Shown in pieces: positions 43,955 through 52,960 of a DNA stretch of 64,000 nucleotides (the first letter of the stretch is position 1; the number at the start of each line of letters is the position of its first letter). Source of the DNA: Pseudomonas sp. GM80 (GTDB lineage: Bacteria; Pseudomonadota; Gammaproteobacteria; Pseudomonadales; Pseudomonadaceae); contig NZ_AKJD01000066.1 in the NCBI RefSeq assembly GCF_000282515.1, forward strand, positions 21,013 to 85,012, in the 5' to 3' direction. The notes under the pieces were generated by a model that was given only the letters and a program-made list of their open reading frames with translations, did not search any database and was not told the DNA's origin. Made by a program: the position numbers and the translations under genes.

Positions 43955-44701
43955 TCAGGCGCCGAAACCACCGTCGATGGTCAGGCTGGCACCGGTGATG
44001 TATCCGGCTTCCGGGCCTGCCAGGTAGGCGACGAAACTGGCAATTTCTTCGGCTTTACCGTAACGGCCGACGGCCATCAGCGGGATCAGGCTTTCGGCGA
44101 AGTCACCGTGTGCCGGGTTCATGTCGGTATCAACCGGCCCCGGCTGCACGTTGTTGACGGTGATGCCGCGAGGGCCGAGGTCGCGGGCCAGGCCTTTGGT
44201 CAAGCCGACCAGCGCCGATTTGCTCATCGCATACACACCGCCGCCGGCGAAGGGCATGCGGTCGGCGTTGGTGCTGCCGATGTTGATGATGCGTGCGCCT
44301 TCGCCCATGTGTTTAGCGGCTTCCTGGGAAGCGATGAATACGCTGCGAATGTTGATCGCCACGGTCTGGTCGAAGTCTTCGAGTTTGAAGTCTTCCAGTG
44401 GGGCAACGGCCAGTACACCAGCGTTGTTGACCAGAATGTCGACTCGGCCAAAAGCTTTGACGGTAGCGCTGACGGCGTGGCGGATAGCGGCGGCATCGGC
44501 GCTGTCGGCCTTGATCGCCAGGGCTTGGCCGCCGTTGCCGGTGATGCTGTTCTGCAACTCTTCGGCCTTGGCGGTGGAGCTGACGTAGGTGAAGGCTACT
44601 GCAGCGCCTTCAGCGGCCAGGCGTTTGACGATGGCAGCGCCGATACCACGGGAACCGCCTTGAATCAGAGCGACTTTACCGCTGAGGTGTTGAGTGGTCA
44701 T
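43955..44701 (-). CDS. SDR family oxidoreductase (FabG-like)
   Basis: This 248-residue short-chain dehydrogenase has the NADP-binding GGSRGIGAAIVKRLA near the N-terminus, NNAGVLAV, and the catalytic Tyr-x-x-x-Lys in YAMSKSALVG, plus IDGGFGA at the C-terminus. It is a cytoplasmic NAD(P)H-dependent reductase of unknown substrate. It is divergent from a LysR gene, which probably controls it. Confidence 0.88.
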   Translation of the reverse strand: MTTQHLSGKVALIQGGSRGIGAAIVKRLAAEGAAVAFTYVSSTAKAEELQNSITGNGGQALAIKADSADAAAIRHAVSATVKAFGRVDILVNNAGVLAVAPLEDFKLEDFDQTVAINIRSVFIASQEAAKHMGEGARIINIGSTNADRMPFAGGGVYAMSKSALVGLTKGLARDLGPRGITVNNVQPGPVDTDMNPAHGDFAESLIPLMAVGRYGKAEEIASFVAYLAGPEAGYITGASLTIDGGFGA

Positions 44702-44828
44702 GTTCGATCTCCAGAGTGTTCAAGGCGGGAATGCCTTGGTATTGGTGGCGAGTATCGGCGTGGTATCGACAACTGTGTAGACCATGATTGCTATAGTCTG
44801 TGTAAACCAGAAGTTTATAGTGGCGATC
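44702..44828. promoter_or_regulatory. Divergent promoter region of SDR and LysR genes
   Basis: This 127-base gap contains repeated CTATAGTC / TTTATAGTGG-like elements and would carry the LysR binding site. Which T-N11-A box is the operator cannot be fixed by eye. Confidence 0.4.
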
Positions 44829-45755
44829 ATGGAAACTTTCAGCAGCATCGAATGCTTCGTGCGCAGTGCCGAAGTCGGCAGCTTTGCCGAGGCCGCGCGA
44901 CGTTTGAGTCTGACCCCGGCGGCCGTCGGCAAGAGTGTGGCGAAACTTGAGGTGCGACTCGGCGTACGGCTGTTCCAGCGTAGTACACGCAGCTTGACGC
45001 TGACCGAGGCCGGGCAGCTTTTCCTCGATCAGGTCAGTGGCAGTCTGACGACGATTCAAAATGCTGTGGCCAATCTGTCCAGTGTCGAAGGGCTGCCGGC
45101 CGGGACGCTGAAAGTCAGCATGGGCGCCGCGTTTGGTTGCCTGCACATCGTGCCGATGCTCGGTGAGTTTCTACGGCGATACCCTGCAATCAACCCGGAC
45201 TGGCATTTCGATAATCGCCAGGTCGATCTGATCGGGCAGGGCTTCGACGCGGCCATCGGTGGCGGTTTCGAACTGCCGCAAGGGGTGATTGCACGCAAGC
45301 TGAGCCCGGCGCATCGGATATTGGTGGCGTCTGCGGATTACTTGCAGGCCAACCCTCGGATCCTCGAACCGGACGACCTCAGCCATCACGACGGAATTTT
45401 GATCCGCTCGCCGCAAACCGGGCGTGTGCGTTCCTGGCAGTTGACCGGGCGCAATCCGCAGAATTGCCGGCCATTGATGCTCAAGACGCGAATGACCATG
45501 AGCGATTCCGAAGCCGCGTGCAGGACGGCGGCGCAGGGCTTGGGGATTGCCTTGGTGAGCATGCCGTTTGCGGTGGGGTACCTGGAGGCGGGGAAGTTGC
45601 AGCGGGTGTTGCCGGATTGGTACGTCGATGACGGCAACATTTCGATCTATTACGCCGAGCATAAATTGTTGCCGGGCAAGACGCGGGCGTTTGTGGATTT
45701 TCTGATTGAGCAGTTTGCGGAGCAGGGGTTGGCGCGGCGGTTCAGTGCGATTTGA
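44829..45755 (+). CDS. LysR-family transcriptional regulator
   Basis: This 308-residue protein has an N-terminal winged HTH (about 1-60: SFAEAARRLSLTPAAVGKSVAKLEVRLGVRLFQRSTR) and a C-terminal effector-binding domain with the typical RTAAQGLGIALVS end region. The start METFSSIECF at 44829 is preceded by the intergenic region shared with the SDR gene. It likely regulates that divergent gene and itself. Confidence 0.9.
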   Translation: METFSSIECFVRSAEVGSFAEAARRLSLTPAAVGKSVAKLEVRLGVRLFQRSTRSLTLTEAGQLFLDQVSGSLTTIQNAVANLSSVEGLPAGTLKVSMGAAFGCLHIVPMLGEFLRRYPAINPDWHFDNRQVDLIGQGFDAAIGGGFELPQGVIARKLSPAHRILVASADYLQANPRILEPDDLSHHDGILIRSPQTGRVRSWQLTGRNPQNCRPLMLKTRMTMSDSEAACRTAAQGLGIALVSMPFAVGYLEAGKLQRVLPDWYVDDGNISIYYAEHKLLPGKTRAFVDFLIEQFAEQGLARRFSAI

Positions 45756-45781
45756 GCAAGGCATCAGACCGAGGTGTGGCC

Positions 45782-45848
45782 ATCGCGAGCAGGCTCAATC
45801 CTACATTGGAATGCGTCCCCTTTGTAGGAGTGAGCCTGCTCGCGATCA
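45782..45848. repeat. Palindromic repeat, type D
   Basis: Arms ATCGCGAGCAGGCTCA and TGAGCCTGCTCGCGAT with inner TCCTACA / TGTAGGA. Single copy of this variant in the window, between the convergent lysR and racemase genes. Confidence 0.8.
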
Positions 45849-45861
45849 ACGATAACGCGGT

Positions 45862-46590
45862 CTACCGGGCAAACCGCCCCGGCCAGCCAATAATGTTCTT
45901 CGGCCGTGGCGTTGCATAAGTCCGCACTTTCGACGTCGACAAGCGCAAGCGCACCAGCGATTCGGCAATCGTCACCGCCGCCGTCACGCCATCCACCACT
46001 GGCACACCCGTGCGTCGACGAATTTGCTCATCCAGCCCGGCCATGCCGCCGCAACCCAGGCAAATCACCTCGGCTTTATCCTGCGTCACCGCCAGTTCAG
46101 CCTGATGAACGATCGCTTCCAGCGCACGCTGCGGCTCGTGTTCCAATTCCAGCACCGCCAAGCCACTGGCCCGCACCGATGCGCAACGATCCCACAGGCC
46201 AGACAATTTCAACCGATCCTCAATCAGCGGCACGGTGCGATCCAGCGTGGTCACCACCGAATACGCGTGGCCCAGAAACATCGCGGTACTCGCCGCCGCA
46301 TCAGTGATGTCCACCACCGGCACGTTGAGCAATTCCTGCAAGCCTTCCCGGCCATGCTCGCCATAACCGGCCTGAATCACTGCGTCGAACGGCTGATCGT
46401 AGGACATCACCCGATCCATCACGGCGATGGCGGCCAAATAGCTTTCGAAGTTACCTTCAATCGAATCGGCGCCGAAATACGGCGTCAGGCCAATGATTTC
46501 GGTACCGGGTGACGCAACAGCCTGCGCCGAGCGCGCGATGGCCTCGGTGATGGATTCGGTGGTGTTGACGTTGACCACGAGAATACGCAT
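45862..46590 (-). CDS. Asp/Glu/hydantoin racemase-family protein
   Basis: This 242-residue protein starts MRILVVNVNTTESI. The family's second catalytic Cys lies in VICLGCGGMAGL. The first, normally in an ACFGDPG-like loop, is replaced: here the loop reads VIQAGYGEHG with Gly at the Cys position. It may therefore be an altered racemase or a lyase-like relative. It is 55 bases downstream of the NCS1 permease gene on the same strand, suggesting hydantoin- or allantoin-type substrates. Confidence 0.85.
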   Translation of the reverse strand: MRILVVNVNTTESITEAIARSAQAVASPGTEIIGLTPYFGADSIEGNFESYLAAIAVMDRVMSYDQPFDAVIQAGYGEHGREGLQELLNVPVVDITDAAASTAMFLGHAYSVVTTLDRTVPLIEDRLKLSGLWDRCASVRASGLAVLELEHEPQRALEAIVHQAELAVTQDKAEVICLGCGGMAGLDEQIRRRTGVPVVDGVTAAVTIAESLVRLRLSTSKVRTYATPRPKNIIGWPGRFAR

Positions 46591-46645
46591 GGGGAAATCC
46601 TTATAGCGGGCAGTTCTGCGGCCCGAGGCCCGGGCCGCGAGGGAG

Positions 46646-48184
46646 TTAATGGCAGACGTTGTCGACCGCAATCGATTCGCCACTGATGTCGGCGTAGTGC
46701 GGCTGACGCTTGGCGATGATCAGGTAGAGCATTCCGGCGATGCCGGCACCGATCAGCCAGGAGAACGGCGAGACACTGTGGAAACCGGGAACGAGCGCGA
46801 GGACGATGGCGATCAACGCCGCAGGAATAAACGCCGCGACAGCGCGGAAATTGACCCCGTGGCTGTAGTAATAAGCGCCGTTGGGATCTTCACTGTAGAG
46901 CTGCGGGACGTTGACCCGGCCTTTGCGGATCAGCCAGTAGTCGACCATGATCACCCCGTACAACGGGCCTAGCAGGGCGCCGAGGCCGGACAGGAAATAG
47001 ACGATCACCAGCGGGCTGTTGTAGAGATTCCACGGCAGGATCAACACGGCGATGGTGGCGCTGATCAGTCCGGCGCGGCGGAAGGTCAGGTACTTCGGCG
47101 CGAGGTTGCTGAGGACAAATGCCGGGGCAACGAAGTTGGCCATGATGTTCACCGCAACGGTGACGATCAGGAACGCCAGGCAACCGAGCACCAGGAAGAA
47201 GGTGTTGGGGATCGACGCAATGATCTCGGTCGGGCTTTCGATGATCCGGCCATTGATCTGAAATTGCGCACCGCAGAGCAGCACGGTAATCGCGGCAAAC
47301 ACCAGAATATTCACCGGCAAACCCCAGAAGTTTCCTACCTTGATGGTCTTGCGGCACGGCGAAGAGCGGGCGAAGTCGCAGAAGTTGAGGATCAATGTGC
47401 CGTAGATCGCCAGCCACAACGCACCGCCGGCAAAGATGTTGCGCCACATCTCGCCACCGGTCAGTGGATCGCGGGTCGACCAGGCGATGGTCGCGTTGGC
47501 CTGGAAGTACATCCACGCGGCGAGGGCGGCGACGGTCAGCAGAATCACCGGCCCGGCGAACGCCTCGTATCGGCGGACCATTTCCATGCCGTAGGCGAGG
47601 ATCGCCAGTTGCACGAACCAGATCGCCACGAAGCACACCCAGCCCAAGGTCGACAGGCCAAGAATCGAGTTGTGATCGTATTCAGCGAAGCCGGGATGCA
47701 CCGCCGTCAGCAGCACGCGGAACACCACCGAGGCCAGATACGTCTGAATGCCGAACCAGGCGATGGCGATAACCGCCCTGATCAGTGCAGGAATTTGCGC
47801 GCCGTGAATGCCGAAACTGATCCGGCTGATCACAGGAAACGGTACGCCGGTTTTCTGCCCCATGTAGCCGGACAGGTTCATGAAAAAGTACACCAGCGCC
47901 GCGCCGATCCCCAGCGACAACAGAATCTGCCAGCCACCCAGGCCCAATGCGTACAAGCCAATGGCGAAGGAGTAGTTGGCGATGTTGTGCACATCGTTGG
48001 TCCACAGGGCGAAGATGCTGTATTTGCCCCAGCGTCGACCTTCGGCCTTGGTGGGCGCCAGGTCGCTGTTGTGCAGGCGAGGGCTGAGCTGTAACGGCTC
48101 GCTCAGACCGTCGTAGGGCAACGGTTGATCAAGGGCAGAGGCGGGCAGATTCAGCGCGATGTTATTCGAGAGACTTGTACGCAT
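46646..48184 (-). CDS. NCS1-family permease (hydantoin/allantoin/nucleobase)
   Basis: This 512-residue protein has about 12 membrane helices and NCS1 motifs such as WGKYSIFALWTNDVHNIANYSFAIGL near the first helix, FCDFARSSP in the middle and DYWLIRKGRV before the last helices. The ATG at 48184 is supported by AGGAG ten bases upstream. It imports a ring nitrogen compound with a cation. Paired with the racemase-like gene, hydantoin or allantoin is the likely substrate. Confidence 0.9.
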   Translation of the reverse strand: MRTSLSNNIALNLPASALDQPLPYDGLSEPLQLSPRLHNSDLAPTKAEGRRWGKYSIFALWTNDVHNIANYSFAIGLYALGLGGWQILLSLGIGAALVYFFMNLSGYMGQKTGVPFPVISRISFGIHGAQIPALIRAVIAIAWFGIQTYLASVVFRVLLTAVHPGFAEYDHNSILGLSTLGWVCFVAIWFVQLAILAYGMEMVRRYEAFAGPVILLTVAALAAWMYFQANATIAWSTRDPLTGGEMWRNIFAGGALWLAIYGTLILNFCDFARSSPCRKTIKVGNFWGLPVNILVFAAITVLLCGAQFQINGRIIESPTEIIASIPNTFFLVLGCLAFLIVTVAVNIMANFVAPAFVLSNLAPKYLTFRRAGLISATIAVLILPWNLYNSPLVIVYFLSGLGALLGPLYGVIMVDYWLIRKGRVNVPQLYSEDPNGAYYYSHGVNFRAVAAFIPAALIAIVLALVPGFHSVSPFSWLIGAGIAGMLYLIIAKRQPHYADISGESIAVDNVCH

Positions 48185-48348
48185 TCCGGCAGGCTCCTGA
48201 TGTTCAGGGCCGCGATGACTGTGCATAAGCCGTCAGGCTCGACAAATCTTCGTCGCGGCAGTGAAAGCATCACTGGTTACGGGGCATCTGCAGCCTGTAC
48301 GGGATAGGGCGCTTCAGGCTTGCGGATCGAAAGTGTTTATGTTTTGCA

Positions 48349-48364
48349 GTTTTGTATACAAAAC
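48349..48364. promoter_or_regulatory. Perfect 16-bp palindrome, likely GntR-type operator
   Basis: GTTTTGTATACAAAAC is its own reverse complement. The TTGTATACAA centre is like GntR-family operators. It lies 165 bases upstream of the NCS1 permease start and probably controls the permease/racemase pair. No GntR gene is adjacent. Confidence 0.55.
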
Positions 48365-48578
48365 ATGTATGCACTTAAGCCAGTTTTGTGCCAGTTGGCG
48401 ATCTATGCACAGCCGTGCTCATTTCGAAAAGTTATCGAAGCACGCTAAGTATCTGAAAATAAGTGGTTATAAATTGACCGATTGAACAGGTATTTATTTT
48501 TGGCGCGGGAATTTCATCGCGGATCGGAGTGAGCGTTTTGCAGGCGGGATGTAACTTTTCAGGGCGCGGAAACAAAAA

Positions 48579-48633
48579 AGTGCACACATAAATGGCACCG
48601 ATGGTGACATTTATGTGTACACATTTTTTGAGG
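48579..48633. terminator. Bidirectional terminator hairpin near cysH
   Basis: GTGCACACATAAATG pairs nearly perfectly with CATTTATGTGTACAC across a 13-base loop. T-runs follow on both strands, so it can terminate cysH readthrough. Confidence 0.65.
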
Positions 48634-48710
48634 TCAAAAGATCGCAGCCTGCGGCAGCTCCTACATGGCAATGCGGTCACCTGTAGGAGCTGCCGCAGGC
48701 TGCGATCTTT
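48632..48710. repeat. Palindromic repeat, type A
   Basis: Perfect GATCGCAGCCTGCGGCAGCT / complement arms; its last bases run into the stop codon of cysH. Confidence 0.85.
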
Positions 48711-49450
48711 TAGCTGTTGGATTTGCTGATGATGTTACCGGCATGCAGCCCACACTCTTTCTGCGTTGCTTCTTCCCACCACCAACGGCCTTCGCGCTCG
48801 TGCTGGTTCGGCAGGACAGGGCGGGTGCACGGTTCGCAGCCGATGCTGATGAAACCGCGCTCATGCAGGCTGTTGTACGGCAGTTCGAGCATGCGGATGT
48901 AACCCCAGATCTCTTCACTGGTCATCTGCGCCAACGGATTGAACTTGTACAACGTGCGCTCCGGGGTGGAGAACGCTGTATCGATTTCCATCACTGCCAC
49001 GGCACTGCGAGTGCCCGGGCTCTGGTCGCGGCGCTGGCCGGTGGCCCAGGCTTTGACGTCGGACAATTTGCGCCGCAGCGGCTCGATCTTGCGGATGCCG
49101 CAGCATTCGCCGTGGCCGTCCTTGTAGAAACTGAACAGGCCTTTTTCCTTCACGAACGGTTCCAGTTTCGTGTAGTCCGGCGACACCAGTTCGATGTCGA
49201 TCTTGTAGTGCTCGCGCACCTGATCAATGAAGCGGTAGGTTTCCGGGTGCAGGCGGCCGGTGTCGAGGCTGAACACCTTGACGTTCTTGTTGAGCTTCCA
49301 GGCCATGTCCACCAGCACCACATCCTCGGCGCCGCTGAAAGATATCCACAAGTCATCGCCGAACTCGGCAAAGGCGAGTTTGAGAATCTCTTGCGCGGAT
49401 TTGTTGGCATAGGTCGTGGCGAGTTCCACGACGTCGAACGTTGCACTCAT
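48710..49450 (-). CDS. cysH: Assimilatory adenylyl-sulfate (APS) reductase
   Basis: This 246-residue enzyme reduces APS to sulfite. It has the [14 protein letters not shown]-loop region, [12 protein letters not shown], and the iron-sulfur cysteine pairs CCGIRK and CEPC (IGCEPCTRP) that mark bacterial APS reductases rather than PAPS reductases. The catalytic Cys near the C-terminus is in KECGLH. Thioredoxin supplies electrons. It supports cysteine synthesis. Confidence 0.94.
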   Translation of the reverse strand: MSATFDVVELATTYANKSAQEILKLAFAEFGDDLWISFSGAEDVVLVDMAWKLNKNVKVFSLDTGRLHPETYRFIDQVREHYKIDIELVSPDYTKLEPFVKEKGLFSFYKDGHGECCGIRKIEPLRRKLSDVKAWATGQRRDQSPGTRSAVAVMEIDTAFSTPERTLYKFNPLAQMTSEEIWGYIRMLELPYNSLHERGFISIGCEPCTRPVLPNQHEREGRWWWEEATQKECGLHAGNIISKSNS

Positions 49451-49614
49451 CAGGGCGGCTTCCTACAGGTCGGTGGCGCTGGGCGCTCTATATGGGGCCG
49501 ATGGTAACAAAAAGCTGCGTGACTCGGGGCGTGCTGTGCGTTGCGCGAGTGGATTTGAGTCGCTAGAGTTCGGCCTCGCTCGACTCAAATAATCAATACA
49601 AACGGGAGTGTCTT

Positions 49615-50232
49615 GTGGAAATTGCTTGCCTGGATCTTGAAGGGGTGTTGGTGCCGGAAATCTGGATCGCCTTCGCCGAAAAAACCGGAATCGACTCCCT
49701 CAAGGCCACCACCCGGGACATTCCCGATTACGACGTGCTGATGAAGCAGCGTCTGCGCATCCTCGACGAGCACGGCCTGAAGCTCGCCGACATTCAGGAA
49801 GTGATCGCCACGCTGAAGCCGCTGGACGGCGCGGTGGAGTTCGTCAACTGGCTGCGTGAGCGCTTTCAGGTGGTGATTCTGTCGGATACGTTCTACGAGT
49901 TCTCACAGCCGCTGATGCGTCAGTTGGGCTTCCCGACGTTGCTGTGCCATCGTCTGATCACTGACGAAACCGGGCGGGTGACCAGCTATCAGTTGCGCCA
50001 GAAAGATCCGAAGCGCCAGTCGGTGCTGGCGTTCAAGAGCCTGTATTACCGGGTGATTGCGGCGGGGGATTCGTATAACGATACGACGATGCTGGGCGAG
50101 GCCGATGCGGGGATTCTGTTCCATGCGCCGGAGAATGTGATTCGCGAGTTTCCGCAGTTTCCGGCGGTGCACACCTTCGCCGACCTTAAGCAGGAATTCC
50201 TCAAAGCCTCCAACCGCGACCTCAGCCTGTAA
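49615..50232 (+). CDS. thrH: Phosphoserine phosphatase / homoserine phosphotransferase ThrH
   Basis: This 205-residue HAD enzyme has the ThrH-specific motif I CLDLEGVLVPEIW, motif II VVILSDTFYEFS and motif IV IAAGDSYNDTTMLGEA. Known ThrH dephosphorylates phosphoserine and can transfer phosphate to homoserine. It starts with GTG at 49615, with GGGAG upstream. Confidence 0.94.
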   Translation: MEIACLDLEGVLVPEIWIAFAEKTGIDSLKATTRDIPDYDVLMKQRLRILDEHGLKLADIQEVIATLKPLDGAVEFVNWLRERFQVVILSDTFYEFSQPLMRQLGFPTLLCHRLITDETGRVTSYQLRQKDPKRQSVLAFKSLYYRVIAAGDSYNDTTMLGEADAGILFHAPENVIREFPQFPAVHTFADLKQEFLKASNRDLSL

Positions 50233-50242
50233 GCCTGGCTAA

Positions 50243-50356
50243 ATGATCGTTCCCACGCTCTGCGTGGGAATGCCTCAACGGACGCTCCGCGTTCGGCTTT
50301 GGATGGGACGCCGAGCGTCCCGGGATGCATTCCCACGCGGAGCGTGGGAACGATCA
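50243..50356. repeat. Palindromic repeat, type C
   Basis: ATGATCGTTCCCACGCTCTG and its complement form the outer arms, with inner ACGCTCCGCGTTC / GACGCCGAGCGTCC. A related copy lies at 51858-51963; both flank pabB. Confidence 0.85.
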
Positions 50357-50360
50357 TTAC

Positions 50361-51704
50361 TCAGAGGTTTTGCAGGGTTTCGAGGAGGATTCTGACTTTG
50401 GTAATCGACTCCTGATACTCGGCCTGCCAATCAGAATCCGCGACAATCCCGCCACCGCCCCAGCAGCACACCTGCCCATCCTTGACCAACAGACTGCGAA
50501 TCGCGATGGAGCTGTCCATCTCGCCGCGCACGTCCAGGTACAGCAACGAGCCGCAATACAATCCGCGCCGGGTCGGCTCCAGTTCATCAATGATCTGCAT
50601 CGCACGAATCTTCGGCGCGCCGGTGATCGAGCCGCCAGGGAAGCTGCCGGCAATCAAATCCAGTGCATCGCGGTCATCCGCCAGTTCACCAGTCACGCTG
50701 CTGACCAAGTGATGCACGTTTGGATAGCTTTCCAGACTGAACAACTCCGGCACCCGCACCGAACCAATGCGGCAGGTGCGGCCGAGGTCGTTGCGCAGCA
50801 GATCAACGATCATCAGGTTTTCCGCGCGATCCTTGGGGCTGGCCAGCAGTTCGGCGGCGTTGGCAGCGTCTTCGGCCGGCGTGAGACCTCGCGGGCGAGT
50901 GCCTTTGATGGGGCGGGTTTCGACCTGACGCTGGCTGACTTTGACAAAGCGCTCCGGCGACAGGCTCAACACCGCGCCGCCGTCGGGCAAGCTCTGGAAA
51001 CCGGAGAACGGGGTCGGGCAGGCTTCGCGCAATTTGCAGTAGGCCAGCCACGGATCGCCCTGGCACGACGCGCGAAAGCGCTGGGCGAAGTTGACCTGAT
51101 AACAATCGCCGGCCTGAATGTAGTGCTGAATGCGTTCGAACGCCTGACGGTAATCGTCGGCCGAGAGGTCAGCGGCCATCGGGTTGTTGAGCTTGAACGG
51201 GGTTAAAGCACTAACGACTGGCTGCGTGAACAACAAAATCAGCCGCTGTTTCTCGCTGTCGATCACGGACGGGTGAAAGACCAGTTGACTGGTCGCCGTC
51301 TGGTGATCGCTGATCAGCGCCCAGTCGTACAGGCCGAAACGCGCGTCCGGCAATTGCAGGTCATCGCCGGCCTGACTCGGCAGGTGTTCCAGATGCCGAC
51401 CGAAGTCGTAGCTCAGGTAACCAATCAAACCGCCAGCAAACGGCAGCTCTAAACCCACTGGCAAATCAGCCTCGCCGAGGCGACTCAGATTGTCGCGCAA
51501 CCGTTGCAGGAAATCACTGCCGCTCTCGTCCGGCAACACTGCCAGTTGTTCCAGCGGCCAGGCGCTGAGCAAGTCATAACGGCCACGGTCGGCACTTGGC
51601 CGGCCGCTGTCGAGCAGTACGGCACCGGGGGCATTGCGGATGGCCGCGAAGTAGTCGGCGGGATTGGCTCGGTAGGGCAGCGGGTGTACGGAACAGGTCA
51701 GCAT
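50361..51704 (-). CDS. pabB: Aminodeoxychorismate synthase component I
   Basis: This 447-residue enzyme converts chorismate and ammonia to 4-amino-4-deoxychorismate for p-aminobenzoate and folate. The family motifs are [18 protein letters not shown], and [20 protein letters not shown] near the C-terminus. The start [13 protein letters not shown] at 51704 is chosen over an upstream frame that runs into repeats. It connects to AroC and FolE, also in this window, through folate. Confidence 0.94.
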   Translation of the reverse strand: MLTCSVHPLPYRANPADYFAAIRNAPGAVLLDSGRPSADRGRYDLLSAWPLEQLAVLPDESGSDFLQRLRDNLSRLGEADLPVGLELPFAGGLIGYLSYDFGRHLEHLPSQAGDDLQLPDARFGLYDWALISDHQTATSQLVFHPSVIDSEKQRLILLFTQPVVSALTPFKLNNPMAADLSADDYRQAFERIQHYIQAGDCYQVNFAQRFRASCQGDPWLAYCKLREACPTPFSGFQSLPDGGAVLSLSPERFVKVSQRQVETRPIKGTRPRGLTPAEDAANAAELLASPKDRAENLMIVDLLRNDLGRTCRIGSVRVPELFSLESYPNVHHLVSSVTGELADDRDALDLIAGSFPGGSITGAPKIRAMQIIDELEPTRRGLYCGSLLYLDVRGEMDSSIAIRSLLVKDGQVCCWGGGGIVADSDWQAEYQESITKVRILLETLQNL

Positions 51705-51774
51705 GGGCGAGGCAGATCGGCCGTTGAGGCGGGGTGGGGATTGTAGTCCTCTCCGATGCCAGATCAAAGTCAAA

Positions 51775-51842
51775 AGCCACCCCCTCACCCCAGCCCTCCC
51801 GAAACGTCGGACCGCCCCCAAGGGGGCGAGGGGAAAGGGAGC
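51775..51842. repeat. GC-rich imperfect inverted repeat
   Basis: CCCCCTCACCCCAGCCCTCC is answered by GGGGGCGAGGGGAAAGGGAG around an ACGTCGGACC centre, a low-complexity dispersed element next to the type C repeat. Confidence 0.6.
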
Positions 51843-51857
51843 AGATCGGGGTTTTAC

Positions 51858-51963
51858 TGATCGTTCCCACGCTCTGCGTGGTAACGCCGCCATGGACGCT
51901 CTGCGTCCACTGTGACGCGGAGCGTCACGGGATGCATTCCCACGCAGAGCGTGGGAACGATCA
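51858..51963. repeat. Palindromic repeat, type C
   Basis: Outer arms TGATCGTTCCCACGCTCTGC and complement; inner GGACGCTCTGCGTCC. Related to 50243-50356. Confidence 0.85.
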
Positions 51964-51973
51964 TCGGGGGAGA

Positions 51974-52960
51974 TCAGCCTTCGACGGCGGGAATATGCCC
52001 AAACATTTCCTGAGTAAACGCCACTCGCTCTTCAGCCGTCTCGACCACCCCACGCGCCTTCAGCTCTTCCAGCCGCGCCTCAACCGCATGGGTACGCAAC
52101 GTTAGCCCACAGTCGTTAGCAATCTGAATATTCAACCCCGGCCGCGCATTCAGCTCCAGAATCAGCGGGCCTTTCTCCTGATCCAGCACCATATCAACGC
52201 CGATATACCCCAACCCACACAGCTCATAACAGCCGGCCGCGAGTTTCATGAAACCGTCCCAGTAGGGCAGTTGCACGCCATCCACCGCGTTGGTGGTGTC
52301 GGGGTGTTTGGTGATGATGTTGTTCAGCCAGGTGCCGCGCAAGGTCAGACCGGTGGCCAGATCGACACCAACGCCGATGGCGCCCTGGTGCAGGTTGGCC
52401 TTGCCGCCGGACTGCCGGGTCGGCAGGCGCAGCATCGCCATCACCGGGTAGCCCATCAAGACGATGATGCGGATGTCCGGCACGCCTTCGTAGCTGATGC
52501 TTTTGAAGATCTGATCCGGGGTCACCCGGTATTCGATCAGCGCCCGGTCGCGGTGGCCGCCCAGTGAATACAGGCCAGTGAGGATGCTCGAGATGTGATG
52601 CTCAAGCTCTTCGTGGGCAATGATCTTGCCCGACACCGTGCGATAGCGGCCTTCGAAACGGTCGGCGACGACGATAATGCCGTCACCGCCAGCACCCTGC
52701 GCAGGCTTGATCACGAAGTCGCTGCGCCCGCCGATGATCTCGCCGAGCTTGTCGATTTCCTTCTCGGTGGAGATCACGCCATACAATTCCGGCACGTGGA
52801 TGCCGGCCTCGATCGCGCGTTCCTTGGTGATGATCTTGTCATCGACGATCGGGTACAGGCTGCGCTTGTTGTACTTGAGCACGTAGTCGGCGTTTCGCCG
52901 ATTGATGCCCATGATCCCCCGCGCTTCCAGCGCCTTCCAGGTCTTCCAGAAACCGAACAT
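51974..52960 (-). CDS. RimK-like alpha-L-glutamate ligase-like ATP-grasp protein
   Basis: This 328-residue protein has ATP-grasp features: [17 protein letters not shown] (ATP-binding lysine loop), [18 protein letters not shown], and the metal-binding end [14 protein letters not shown]. It resembles alpha-L-glutamate ligase-like proteins that lack a defined substrate. The ATG at 52960 overlaps the stop of the upstream 7TM gene. The conserved three-gene operon suggests amide modification of an envelope component (inference). Confidence 0.88.
   Translation of the reverse strand: MFGFWKTWKALEARGIMGINRRNADYVLKYNKRSLYPIVDDKIITKERAIEAGIHVPELYGVISTEKEIDKLGEIIGGRSDFVIKPAQGAGGDGIIVVADRFEGRYRTVSGKIIAHEELEHHISSILTGLYSLGGHRDRALIEYRVTPDQIFKSISYEGVPDIRIIVLMGYPVMAMLRLPTRQSGGKANLHQGAIGVGVDLATGLTLRGTWLNNIITKHPDTTNAVDGVQLPYWDGFMKLAAGCYELCGLGYIGVDMVLDQEKGPLILELNARPGLNIQIANDCGLTLRTHAVEARLEELKARGVVETAEERVAFTQEMFGHIPAVEG

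Larger units (their letters stand above)
48185..48709. other. Intergenic region upstream of the NCS1 gene
   Basis: This 525-base gap holds a perfect 16-bp palindrome (48349-48364), a hairpin with T-run (48579-48633) and a type A repeat (48632-48710). The rest shows no convincing gene. Confidence 0.5.
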
